From Canna indica (Eukaryota > Streptophyta > Magnoliopsida > Zingiberales > Cannaceae), in assembly GCA_034359265.1 (NCBI GenBank), contig CP136890.1, positions 66,093,501-66,157,500 on the forward strand: DNA of 64,000 bases. Direction: 5' to 3'. A program made the position numbers and the translations under genes. The notes below the pieces were generated by a model. It saw nothing but the letters and a program-made list of their open reading frames with translations, did not search any database and was not told where the DNA came from. Shown piece by piece: positions 11,790 through 22,760 of this stretch; the first letter of the stretch is position 1, and each line of letters opens with the position of its first letter.

Positions 11790-12944
11790 CACTACTACAT
11801 TTTGGCTCTATGGCCACTCCACATTTGGGAAAGGCTAAAAAAGTGTTCCCATACATCACTTATAAGAATAGTTTTGGAAACCATTCCTTTAACATATATA
11901 GTATGGGAACACAAAAAAACCCGTTCCTGTAGACAATATATGGGAACGGTTTTATAGACTGTTCCCTTAGCTAGTATACTATAGGAACACAAACAAAATC
12001 ATTCCCTGTTAAATACCCCAAAACCGTTCCTATATATCTAAAATCGGAACAATAAAAAAAACCGTTCCTAAATCTAATACATAAAATCGTTCCAAAATTT
12101 ATGTTTAATACTTAATTTATGTTTACAAACATTTTTAATCATCCAATGACTGCTTAACACAAAAGTCATATTTTTAATTATCCAATAAAATGTAATCACG
12201 TAGTCATGACGTCTTCAACAAATTAAAACATAAACCCCGGCCCGCATGGATGTGCAATCACTCTTTTTTTTTTCCTCCAGACTTAATATATATATATATA
12301 CCTATATATATATAATAGCATATGTGAATCCTAGACTTAATTAATAGCTTTTAACAAAATTGATCTAATTTAATATATATTTTAAATTTGACTTAGTATA
12401 TACAGCTTAAACCGTTCCCTGAAGTCTAATACCTAAAGTCACCCTTTTTTATGCCTCACTCGACAAAAATCCCGCCCGCTCCCCTTTTTTTTCCCTCACT
12501 AGATAAATTTCGCCCGCCCTTGTTGCCGACAAAGAATCCCGCTGACTGCTCGCCCGTCTCTCTCCCCCCACGATCAACTATCATTGGTCGTTCCTCCTCA
12601 ACTCCTCTCGCCCTTTCCCAGACCTAGCCGCTTCGGAGCTGTTGCTCGTCAGATAGTCCTCTCGCCCTCTGCCAGAGCAACTCTCTCACACCAGAAACCT
12701 TTAATCTCAATCTTCCACTCACCCTCTGTTTCCCTCCTAGCACCAGTGCCTCATTTTCGGTGTCCCTCTCCACGCCCAACGATTCTCGCTCGGCAAAGCG
12801 ACATCGCCTCAGGTGTTTTACTTTGCAGCAAATGTCAAATGAAGCATCATGGATTTGGATTTTGGATTTTGGAATTTGTTTCTACTTATTTCCTTGGTTA
12901 TCTATGGTTTCCATACTTTGTGTATCATTAGGTGATTTGATATG

Positions 12945-13254
12945 TGTAAGACCCGGAAAAAAAAAAGTTTCCTAATATAAAAATCTATTTTGGTTCAGCG
13001 CGACGGACCCGGGGGTAGTCGAGTCGAGCCTCAGGATCGCCTCGAGTGAAAAGGTATGACTCTGCTAATGAATCAGGAAGACTATTTGGACAATTAGCTT
13101 TCCTTTTATAAAATCATACCTTAAATTAAGTTAACTCAAGTCATGTTATGGGTTGGGTCGGAACCGGAGTCGAGTTCGAGTTTAGTCGAGTTCCGAGTAT
13201 GACTTAAGTGAGCCTTGTAACCATCTTTGGAAAGATGGTTGAGGGGATAACCCC

Positions 13255-13285
<31 letters not shown>

Positions 13286-15518
13286 ATATGGCAGCCGTGC
13301 GACTCCACCATTGAGTCGCACAAGGCCGCAAGGGAGAAAGAGGAGAAGGAGCAAGGAGGGGGCTTGGGGCTTGGATCGATCCAGAATTTGCATCGTTGCC
13401 GGAAATTCTCAAGATGTCATCACCCGATCCTTATTTCTTGGTGATCTAGGTGAGTGGTTAAGGCTTTAACAGTTTGGGGGAGGCGGGTGGCCGAACCCTA
13501 GATGATAGGTCGAGTTCTCATGATTTTTCTCGACGATCCATGATTTCAACGATATGTACTCACTATTTTATGATGTTTCTTGTCAGATCTCGCTGTTTTA
13601 ATCGCCGATCTACGTATTTCTGGGGCTGTCGAGTCATGGGAAAAGGGGAAAGGTCATGCTAAAATTTTCTCCGATTCCCCTGACGGCGAGAAGGCCCTTA
13701 GATGCCCTTATACCGCTGTTTTGAAGTAGTCCTTTGAACTCCTCACGTAATATGAAGCTTGTCCCCTTTAAAGCCCCTTGAAATGGTCGAATGAACCCTA
13801 AGATTCATGGAGAGGGTTCGGCCAAGGGTGAGGGGAAGGGTAAGTTGATCCTTGGTATTTAAGAAGTATGTGGAATTGAAGAGACAAGGTATAGCTAAAG
13901 TCTCTTCCATCTTTCCCTACCCAAGGACCTTGGCCGAGCAAGGTTTCCCTTGCTCATGGTTCGGCCAAGGTTGGGGAGAGGAGGGGAGACTTGCCTTAGA
14001 TGGAAATTTCATGATCTTAGGGATCACACATAGGGATATGACAATACTTAGGAAGAACATCAAACTTACCAAGTAGCTTAATTGATTTGAATTGTAGAAA
14101 TGCTAGATTGTAACCATACTTAGCATTTGATTCTTAAACTTGGATGTTGACAATGTTACCATGTTTTATAATTCATACATGTTATTTAAATTTATTACTA
14201 TCTTGCCATGCTAGATAGTTGCTCCTTATTGTGCTAATATTCCTAAGGTAGTATATGAATTGTTAGGTATGTGCATTATGGTTATATATGATGAATGATG
14301 TAATATTTGAGCATTTTTCTTTAAATTATGTATGCTGCCCTAAATGTTCTTGGATGGTATTCCAAGGTTGACTCATGGAAATTCTCACCTAAGACAGTGT
14401 AGAAGGCTAGTTAACATGTAAGGTGCCGCTAGATATTCATAGCACATTTATGAAAACTTAGATATGAGACGATAACACTTCTATGACTGCTTGTATATTT
14501 TTGGAAACTTAGAGATTGAATGTGCACATATACTAAAAGGGGCAACATGAATCGTTGACCCGGTAGCCGGACATGGCTAGATACGGGCAAAGTCTCGAGG
14601 TATATATATATATGAAAATCCTAGGATATTGAATGTGTAATGTGCTTGAGATAGCCTGCTGAGGAGCAAGGAGGTCGGAAATAACCAACGCTCAACTCGG
14701 CCAGTTGGGTCTAGAGGTGCGCCAGCGGGCTCGCTAGGTGCCAGACCCCAGTTGGGTGGGACTAGCTATCCTTACCCCTGACGGTGTCCGGAGACTAGTG
14801 GTCATCCTAGTCGACGGCCCGGGATTGTTTGCCTGCATCTTGAGATGATGTGGCCAATGGCCAGTATTATACTACCTGATATGGTAGGGACGGCTGTTGC
14901 CGGGATATTTATTGCTATGAGTAGGCCCAAGGGCCGGATGCCAAAGGCGTGATAAGCCAAGGTGGCAGGTTATCATGTACAATGGATACTCATGAATCCG
15001 TGGAGGGTCGGTAGTTGCATTTGAAACACACCTAACCTCCTTGTATATTCTTTTATTGCCTTGTAATATATACAAATGCATGACTGAGGCTTAAGTGGAG
15101 GTCCAATTGAGCCACTCACTGAGTCCCAAGTGGACTCACAGTTTATTTCTATTTTTGCAGAGCATGAGCAGTAGTTTGGTGTCGACATGGTGCAGCTGGA
15201 GGGTAGAGGCGGTGCCATATCTCGTAACGGCTTCTATGAGTCTTAGACTAGTCCTAGTTATGTTGGTTTTATTTCTGCACTGACAGTTGTAATTGAAAAG
15301 AATTGTAAAACTTGATATTTGACCATTTGGATTTAACGTTGATGTTTCCTCTTGTTTTGAAAAACTTATACATTGTGACTTGCAAACTTTTTATAAAGTA
15401 TGTTAAGTTTCTTTCAGTCGATATATTTTTGGTTTCTTGATGTCAATGTAGATAGTAGGCTACAGGTCAGGATGTGGCCCTAGCCGGTCACACTACCCTC
15501 AATCGGGTTTTGATATTA
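12945..15518 (+). mobile_element. Solo LTR, Ty3/gypsy-type, copy 1
   Basis: Starts TGTAAGACCCGG and ends around CAATCGGGTTTTGATA. ATATG occurs at 12940-12944 and at 15519-15523, a probable 5-bp target duplication. It is the inverted relative of 22761-25252 along its whole length, which fixes both ends. At about 2.5 kb, with TG..CA-type ends and no gag or pol, it looks like a solo LTR of a large Ty3/gypsy element (the length suggests a Tekay/Del-like chromovirus; inference). Confidence 0.82.
13256..13285 (+). repeat. Poly-C tract, 30 C
   Basis: Uninterrupted run of 30 cytosines inside solo LTR copy 1. The sister copy has only a few C/G at the same place (near 24962), so this is a homopolymer expansion. 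Such a length is also easily misread or misassembled. Confidence 0.95.
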
Positions 15519-16620
15519 ATATGTTTGTACTCTGAGCTGATCTTATAGTGAGATTACTGCTTAAGATTATTCGTAGTTTAATAACTAGGACATAGGGATT
15601 TATATTCAGTTTCACACGTTTGATTTATCTTGGCTTTTTTAATATTTAAGCTTATAAGTAAAATAAAATCTATGTTATATCCTAGTGGTTATGAACCACT
15701 TTTTTCTGTGCGTATCAGATATCCTTACCAAGGTATCCAAATATATGGAATCATATATATAACTAATAGTTTTGGTCATGTTCAATTATCTTACAATTTT
15801 GAACTTTCAAGTTTTCCGATTGTTATTGATGAATCAACATCAAACTTGGTCTATAGTTATTTGCTAGTGATATAAATTATCACAATAAGGTATATCACAT
15901 CTATTTGTTTAGATTTGACTAATGCTAATGTCTTTGCATATTATTGTAATTAAGAATATACTAAAAACAAAAAAAAAAGTTTATTGATACTAGATCAGTA
16001 AAGTATTGACTGATGTCTCTATGGGAACTTATTCTCCTGTTCTACATTGATTTCTTTCTTTGTCATAAGTAAAAACCTAGTTGCAATGAAGATATGTTGA
16101 TCTTAATTTCCAACAATTTCCATTTAGCTTCTTATGCATGCTATGAACCACGTTCAAACTTCAAACACCTTTATTCTTGTCATCTACATTTAATCTCGTT
16201 AGGCCCTAGATGATGGAGTTCAAACCTTCTTTGCAATAAATCTTGTACTTTAAGGGTATTTTTACATACATATATTTTTTAACAATGTTTAAGAGGTGAA
16301 GTATTTGCATATCATGTTCAGTTGGTTATATATAAAAGATGAAATAATTTTGAACATTATTGCTATTGTAAGCTTCAGCATAGGACAATCACATTCACTT
16401 TGGTTTTTCTCATACTTTGTTCTACGTGTTTGGAAATGAGCACTTTGTTCTACGTGTTTATTTCATGATTACTGTTAAATTTAATTAATGTTGAGATCAA
16501 GATGATCACTTACTTTAAAGATGATCATACTTGCTGCACTGTTTTGGAGTTCTTACTATAAAAAACTCACCAAGTTGGTGTTGTCATTTCTTACCATTTG
16601 ATTTTTTTTCTTTCCGTAGT
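15519..16620 (+). other. CACTA-2 interior, intron-like, no gene
   Basis: AT-rich stretch between the nested solo LTR and the transposase exon. It ends in a T-rich tract and an acceptor-like TTTCCGTAG at 16612-16620. I see nothing else in it. Confidence 0.5.
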
Positions 16621-16623
16621 TAA

Positions 16624-16848
16624 GTGAAATCAATGGATAATGAATGTGTTCAAATGCCGAGATATAGTGCGGAGTATATCAATGGTGTGCAATGTTTTCT
16701 AGATTTCGCTTATAATAAAGGAAGGCCTCAGGGGGGAGAGATTTTATGCCCTTGTGCTAAATGTGGTAATGGTCGTTGGTTGACAAAAGATGTAGTCTTT
16801 GAACATTTAATAGACTATGGATTTCTAAAAGGCTACACTATTGGGTAA
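16624..16848 (+). pseudogene. CACTA-2 transposase N-terminal domain (Transpos_assoc)
   Basis: Encodes a match to the transposase-associated domain at the start of plant TNP2 proteins: SAEYINGVQCFLDFAY, then the cysteine motif ILCPCAKCGNGRWL, then FEHLIDYGFLKGYT. A base loss before the conserved Trp shifts the frame near 16840. The other frame continues WVNHGEKLTM for a few codons and then runs into subterminal repeats at about 16862. The catalytic part of the transposase is deleted. Confidence 0.85.
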
Positions 16849-16861
16849 ACCATGGTGAGAA

Positions 16862-17287
16862 GTTAACAATGCCCTATAGGACAAACATATATGAAAGGTT
16901 CTCAAACTGTTCCTATAAGCTTGGCCTATAGGAACAGTTTACAAACCGTTCCTATATGCTTGATCTATAGGAACAGTTAGCAAACAGTTCCTATAGACCT
17001 ATAGGAATGGTTAGCAAATCGTTCCTATAGGCCTATAGGAACAGTTTACAAACCGTTCCTATAGGCCAAACATATAGGAATGATTTGGAAGCTGTTCCTA
17101 TAAACTCGGTCTATGGGAATAGTTTTTTTGGTAGCGTGGCCGTAGGTAGGAAAACCGTTCCTATAGCCTAGCGGAACGACGAATTTTAGTACACAAGGGG
17201 AAACCGTTCCCATAGGTCTATGGCCACGGTTTTGTATGTTTTGGGAACACTTTTCGACCGTTCCTATAGGTTAAAAATGTTGTAGTG
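16862..17287 (+). repeat. CACTA-2 right subterminal repeats
   Basis: More than ten copies of CTATAGGAACRGTT and its complement AACCGTTCCTATAG alternate here, often forming short inverted pairs such as GGAACAGTTTACAAACCGTT. The matching left array lies at 11810-12090. Confidence 0.85.
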
Positions 17288-17540
17288 GGGGGACAGTATG
17301 TGTAGGCGAAGGGACGATGAATACAGGGGTGGCTGGTGGTAATCGTGGGGGGGGGGGGCAGGGGGGGTTGTCCTACGAGGAATTTTTCCTCGGGCACGCA
17401 CTTCTCAAACCATAACTGTCAAATATGAATATAATTAGATTATATATGATAGATTAATAGATAGTTTTAATAATTGAAGATATACTTCACATTTATAATT
17501 ATTCGTCAACGTCATTATTATAATCTGTGTAATATCTTCT

Positions 17541-17879
17541 TTTTGTTCTTCTATAGGTAGCATTCCATTGATAAAGCATGTAATCCGATCAAAATATAAC
17601 CCCGCTGATATTACAATCGGACTTGATATTCAGGAGTTACGTCATTGTCGTATATCTTGTATATTTAGGACAATTCTCATACAAAGGTTCATCGACATCT
17701 TTCAACATCTCATAAAATTCTGCAGCCTCCTTATTCGACATTCAATCTGTAACGCAGGTTATTCTTCAGTGACTTCAACTATCGTAGTATCTGGTGGCAC
17801 TGATGTCTTAGTAACAGACTCAACATTATCATTTAAATGAAATTGACCACTAAGACTATCCTGAATCATTGTTTGTTAG
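17541..17879 (-). pseudogene. CACTA-1 TNP2 transposase, N-terminal remnant
   Basis: Minus-strand frames give EAAEFYEMLKDVDEPLYENC, then LLNIKSDCNISG and FINGMLP, the segment that precedes the Transposase_21 (TNP2) domain in plant CACTA elements. Stops and a shift break it, and the catalytic region that should follow is missing. The Copia element E3 inserted at 17880 separates it from whatever lay upstream. Confidence 0.65.
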
Positions 17880-18808
17880 TGTTGGCCTTTGTTTGTTGTC
17901 TACATTTGGCAAAAGTATTCCAGTATGATCTCTGTCTTAACTATAAGGAACTCTACACATATTGAGGATAGTCTCAACTGTGTGAAGACAATCTCAACTG
18001 CTCCAGCAACCTATGGATTTCATATCAAGGATGCAACACAAAAAGAGGACTTTTTATTTCCTACAGAGATGATGACTCTTGATCTGCAATATTAATGATG
18101 ATTCTCTTTGTTGTCTCTGAGATCTTTTAATCATCGTTAACCTTTTTACTTGCCCGAATAACTTTTAAAGGTGAGGTCCTCTTTAAATATTTTCGGGCGT
18201 TACTCTTTGGATCTTTATGATCTTTAGGAGTTAAGCGTTGTCTATTTGTTTTGTACCGATGACTGTTGGTTGTTAAATTGATGGGTTCATTAAACAAAAT
18301 AGTTATGAACAACATTGATTCAGATCTTTCAATTGTCTCATAAATTTCGATGAAAATATCTGATCTGCAACTCTCTCCATGCGCGAACACTCCTCTCTCC
18401 ATGAGAGGAGTTGAGACTGTTGAGTGCAGAATATCAACATAATCTACATTTTTTATCTTCTGAGTGAACTTAGTTTTGGGTTGATAACTGGCTACAACAC
18501 AAGGACTGTGTGGAGGACGAAACTCTGTGGGTGGGATGTCATAGAGAGGCAAGTTGGTATGTATTTGTAATAACAAATAGGTTTCTGTTATTTCCAATTC
18601 ACTGTAGTACTGGTAGTCGGATTTCGGGTGTGAAATCTTGAGGACTAAAATTGTAGTTATAGAAAGTAGATTGGGCATCTGTTCGATGAGTGCCCCGCAG
18701 ATTAGGTGACTGGTTTTCTCACTGAACTATACGTAAACAAACCTCTTGTGTTTGCATGTGTTTCTATTTTGGTTCTTACTTTGCTACTAGTAGCAGTTGC
18801 AACTCTAT

Positions 18809-20122
18809 TGTTGGCCTCAGGTTTTCTACCTTGATCTTAATCTTAGTTTTGATGATAACAAACATGGAACTAATATTTCATTGAGAAATACTTTTAGGTT
18901 CCAAGTTGGTTAGCGCTCGACGTCCCCGATCGAAAAAATCAGAGAAATCGAAGAAATCGGAAAGGACACTCATCGACGCTTGGAATTCTTCGGAAAGTTG
19001 AAGTTTAGGTCTAGGGTGTCTAGCTTTTATTGTAAATCCTCATGATGATGCATAAGAATCCAAAAACCAAACCCGAACCCCAAAACATGAAAAACCGACA
19101 AATTATAAAATGGCCCTAAAATTCACTAAGCCTAGGGAGCTCCTTGGTGGGCTATATAACCTAGATATTTTCTTGGCATAAAAAATGCCGGTAATTGTTC
19201 CTTAGGTAAAAACTAGATAACGAGATATTTTTACGGAATTTTTGGAAACCTTTAGACTACCCATATTTGACCTGGAAGATTAGAAAATTTCTATTTTTCA
19301 AAAATTTGTACTAGACCCCAAAAGTTAGATTTTGATTTTTTAGATATTTTTATTGAATCCAAATGGGGGTAATCCTTATATAATATTTATGTTTTAAAGT
19401 TATTAACTTGAAGTTAGTAAATGTTATATAAGTAGACTAAGCGAAGACGGAACCCAAAAATGAGCAAACAAGCAGAAAAACCAGTCTAACCAAGTAGTCT
19501 GCCCTGCCCAGGTTCGGTCGACAGATTAGTCGATCGGCAGAAGGAGAAGGCATTTTGGTCGACCGAACGACGCCCAAAAGTGGCGCAATACCTTCTGTCA
19601 CTCGGTCGGTCGATCGACGATCGACCGGCAAGCGACTGGGCGTCGCCAATGCGGAGAAAAATGCTTGTTGACGAGCCTTGGTGTTTGGGGGGTTATAAAT
19701 ACCAATTCTAAACTCATTCCTAGCCCATGAATGATGCTTCCAAGCCCCAAAGAGTGATCCTAAGCATTTCTACAAGCTTCCCTTGAGCCATCATTGCAAA
19801 AGCCCTAGTTTTGATCTCCACTTGTTGATTTAGCCTTCAAGCTTCATAGATTCATTTTCTCAAGGCATCAAGAGGACTAGAGAGTTTCTTTTGGAGCTAA
19901 GTACTTGTTGTTTGATTTATTGCTCCAATTGTTACTGTATTTTGTTGTTTCTTTTGATTGTATATCATTTGTGTAAACCTAGGTTGCTAGGTTTGATTGA
20001 GTTGGTGGTTGCCTTGGTGTTAAGGCTTAAATCCACCATTGTAAACTTAGTTTACTAGGATTAGTTGAGTTGTCCTTAGGTTGAGGTGGGAGAGTGCTCT
20101 AGTGTAGGTCATTTCATCAACA
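18809..20122 (+). repeat. E1 5' LTR with internal deletion
   Basis: Starts TGTTGGCCTCAGG and ends TTTCATCAACA. About 330 bp near the end (the part with GGAAGTGCCTTCGGT and CCACTATAAAT) is missing: GAGAGTGCTCT joins directly to AGTGTAGGTC. Both sides share CTCT, so the deletion may have used that short homology. Palindromes lie at 19505-19640 and a TTATAAATACC box near 19693. Confidence 0.85.
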
Positions 20123-20124
20123 TT

Positions 20125-20136
20125 TGGTATGAGAGC
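20125..20136 (+). other. E1 primer-binding site (initiator tRNA-Met)
   Basis: TGGTATGAGAGC, one base off the standard TGGTATCAGAGC, two bases after the LTR end. Confidence 0.8.
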
Positions 20137-20190
20137 GGGTCATGGATTGAGATTTCACCATCTCGTCTATATCTTGTCTCGATCCGGAAA

Positions 20191-22015
20191 ATGACACTAG
20201 AGAGTATAGCGTTTGCACCACCTAGGTTTGATGAGGAAAATTTTGGTGTTTGGAAGAGTAGAATGTATATGTTTGTCAAAACATAAAGTTTAGATCTATG
20301 GTGCATGCTAAAGAATGAATATGTTGAGCCCACCATTGACATAAATGATTGGACTCAAGAACAAGTTAAATTATTTGAATTGAATGCTAAAACAATGCAT
20401 CTCCTATGTTGCTCATTCTCAACTGATATATTTGAAAATGTTATGCATTGTTCTTCCGCATTTGATATTTTGTCCACATTAAATATGTTATATGATTATG
20501 CTAAAACCGAAGAGCTTAATACATTTATTGACGGTGTTGATGATAATGATCATCCCCTAGTACTAACCTCGATTTTGATGATCTTAGTGCTTATAGTCAA
20601 AGAAGCAAATCAAAATGCCGAAAAAGAAAGGTTATATGCTACTTGTGCAAGGAAAAGGGGCACATTAAAATGAATTGCCCTTCATCAAAGAAGAATGCCA
20701 AGAAGAGGACAAGTGCTTCAACATCCACCTCCGAATCACAAGAAGCATCCTCTTATCATGACTATGAAGGCACATCCAAGGTTTTCCTCATGGGTATCCA
20801 TGATGAGGTACAATACTCTACTTTTACTCATAATAAAGATAAAGCATATGATAGTGACAAATTAAAATGCCAAAAAGAAAGGTTATATGCTACTTGTGCA
20901 AGGAAAAAGGGCACATTAAAATGAATTGCCCTTCATCAAAGAAGAATGCCAAGAAGAGGACAAGTGCTTCAACATCCACCTCCGAATCACAAGAAGCATC
21001 CTCTTGTCATGACTATGAAGGCACATCCAAGGTTTTCCTCATGGGTATCCATGATGAGATACAATACTCTACTTTTACTCATGATAAAGATATAGCATAT
21101 GATAGTGACAAATCAAAATGCCGAAAAAGAAAGGTTATATGCTACTTGTGCAAGGAAAAGGGGTACATTAAGATGAATTGCCCTTCATCAAAGAAGAATG
21201 CCAAGAAGAGGACAAGTGCTTCAACATCCACCTCCGAATTACAAGAAGCATCCTCTTGTCATGACTATGAAGGCAGATCCAAGGTTTTCCTCATGGGTAT
21301 CCATGATGAGGTACAATACTCTACTTTGCACAAGTAGCATGATAAAGATATACATTCACTCAAAATGTCATATGAAGAATTAGTAGAAGAATGTCAAAAC
21401 ATGTGTGCCATACTTTTGAAAAAGAGTAAAGAAATCAAGAAAATTAAGAAGGAAAACTCTAGGCTTACTAAGGATTTGCATGCTCTAGAATTAGAAAATG
21501 AAAATTTAAAGGCAAATCTAAGTTCCTCAAGTGTTGACTATCATGATAGTATTGATGTTTTGAAAACTAGTAATTCACAATTGATTATTGAAATTGAGGA
21601 GTTAAAAAGTGAGAATATTGATTTGAAAATTGAATTGAAAAATATCTCAAAAGTTGAAATTGAGAATTTGAAAGTAGAAAATATGAAAATCAAAAATGAA
21701 AATAGTATGATGAAATCTCAAATGCAAGCCTTACATAAATCAATTAATGATTTGAAAAATGAGGTTATTTTCTTGAGTAGGAAAACTAGTAGTTTATCAC
21801 ATGCTTCATCTTTTAGAAATCCTAGAAAGAAAAATATTTCATCTAAGAATGCTCATGCTCAACATGCTTCTCATACCAAGCATTCTAACATTAGACCTCA
21901 TGTTCATATGAATGGTAAAAAGAAAGAATTTCATGGACATTGCTTTTATTGTGGCATATATGACCATCCTATTTATGATTGTGCATTCAAGAAAAAAATA
22001 TCCAAGTGTAGCTAG
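20191..22015 (+). pseudogene. E1 Gag: DUF4219/UBN2-like domain, repeated zinc knuckle, coiled coil, second knuckle
   Basis: Starts MTLESIAFAPPRFDEENFGV, a typical Copia Gag start, with an early stop (20284) and later frame changes. The middle part contains NVMHCSSAFDILSTLNMLYD. Three copies of an 84-codon block, each with a CCHC knuckle (CYLCKEKGHIKMNC), follow. The last block (21365-22015) is an uninterrupted 216-codon frame with a strong coiled coil (ENENLKANL, KSENIDLKIELKN) and a second knuckle CFYCGIYDHPIYDC. A broken frame beyond it resembles the E2 sequence TLWIPRPTNPQGPKAIW. Gag would bind RNA and form particles; the pol functions would have to come from another element. Confidence 0.85.
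20613..21340 (+). repeat. Triplicated 252-bp zinc-knuckle block
   Basis: Units start at 20613, 20865 and 21117, each beginning AAATGCC, and are very similar. 252 bp is 84 codons, so the repeat keeps frame. Each unit encodes one CCHC knuckle and a Ser/Thr-rich spacer. The third has Tyr in place of the zinc-binding His (KGYIKMNC). E2 has a single unit at the same place. Confidence 0.92.
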
Positions 22016-22760
22016 GACACTTTGGATTACTAGGCCATCTAACCCCCAAGGACCCAAAGCCATTTGAGTATCAAAAGTTTCATGCTCTTTTGTAGGGGAA
22101 GCCACCACACAAGGGTAATGGAAATTGAAGAGTTGAAGTTGAAGGAAGGATTCTTACATGGTTGCAACTTCAAAGTATTCACCTAGAGTCGATGCCTTAG
22201 GTTTAAGAACTGACATCTAAATCACTTGGTATCATCACATTTTCTCTACTTGTATGTTTGAAGTTGGTATTTATGATACATGCTTAAAATTGATTGATTT
22301 TCACCGTTCTTAATATATTTCAAATGGTTTTTGATTTTTTTATTTCCGGTCTCCTCGGAGACCTATGTAGCCTATAACGGGCTCATGCGACCTTGTGATT
22401 CTAAATCGTATGCTAATTGTGGTCTTTCGGTTTTCAATTAATAGGAAGGGTTGGAGATCAAGTTTTCATCTTCATTACATTTGTGATCTCTTAAAATTCT
22501 TTTTTGATATGACTTGATTTCATTTAAAACGGATTTCGAACTATTTAGCAAAGTTGGATTTTGAATGAAAACTTTGATGCTTACTTTGATATCTAGAATG
22601 ATTAACTTGCTTGAAATAATTATGCCTTTATGTTACCACTGATTTCCTAATGCAAGTTAAATCTAAGGTTAAATGGAAGGCTAATTAGAATGAAAAAGAC
22701 TAGTTTGGCTAAATTTTCAAGTATGAGGTATGTTACCAAATTTCAAAAAATCCTAGTATA
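22016..22760 (+). other. E1 non-coding tail, first part
   Basis: No ORF. Parallels E2 30780-31420, including TCCTCGGAGACCTATGTAGCC and CTTTCGGTTTTCAA. Continues at 25258 after the inserted solo LTR. Confidence 0.7.

Larger units (their letters stand above)
11790..17287 (+). mobile_element. CACTA-2 transposon with both termini
   Basis: Left end CACTACTACATTTT at 11790. The right end AAAATGTTGTAGTG at 17287 is the inverse of CACTACAACATTTT. Both flanks are GGG, consistent with a 3-bp target duplication, though the flanks are G-rich. Subterminal repeats with core CCGTTCCTATA occupy 11800-12100 and 16860-17285. Without the nested solo LTR (12945-15518) the element is about 2.9 kb and keeps only the first domain of the transposase (16624-16848), so it is a deletion derivative that would need another element's transposase. 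12584-12944 looks like leader sequence. Confidence 0.88.
5385..17879 (-). mobile_element. Old minus-strand CACTA element (CACTA-1), heavily interrupted
   Basis: Defined by its contents rather than by clean ends. Subterminal repeats occupy 5385-5417 and 8868-9220, a Transposase_24 gene lies on the minus strand at 9555-10728, a proline-rich coding segment at 11601-11789 continues at 17288-17420, and the N-terminal part of a TNP2 transposase is at 17541-17879. TNP2 then Transposase_24 in the same direction is the usual CACTA gene order. It received the LTR pair at 5418-8862, the truncated LTR at 10728-11600, CACTA-2 at 11790-17287 and the Copia element starting at 17880. The left terminus is near 5385 but I cannot see a convincing TIR. 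The right end is not identified. Confidence 0.65.

Noticed and set aside
11583..11957. Gly-rich 124-codon protein on plus strand
   Set aside because: Antisense to the proline-rich CACTA-1 segment and crosses the CACTA-2 terminus at 11790, so it cannot be one gene.
13136..13444. Polyproline or polyglycine small proteins
   Set aside because: Created by the 30-C homopolymer in a solo LTR; the sister copy lacks them.
14872..15081. Minus-strand frame with a similar frame at 23058-23465
   Set aside because: The similarity reflects the two sister solo LTRs; neither frame is kept intact over the shared length.
17568..18095. Plus-strand frames of 90 and 68 codons
   Set aside because: The first is antisense to the TNP2 remnant, the second lies in the E3 LTR.
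18127..18678. 183-codon open frame on the minus strand
   Set aside because: Lies wholly inside the 5' LTR of Copia element E3 (17880-18808, resumed at 35941), antisense; no recognised domain.
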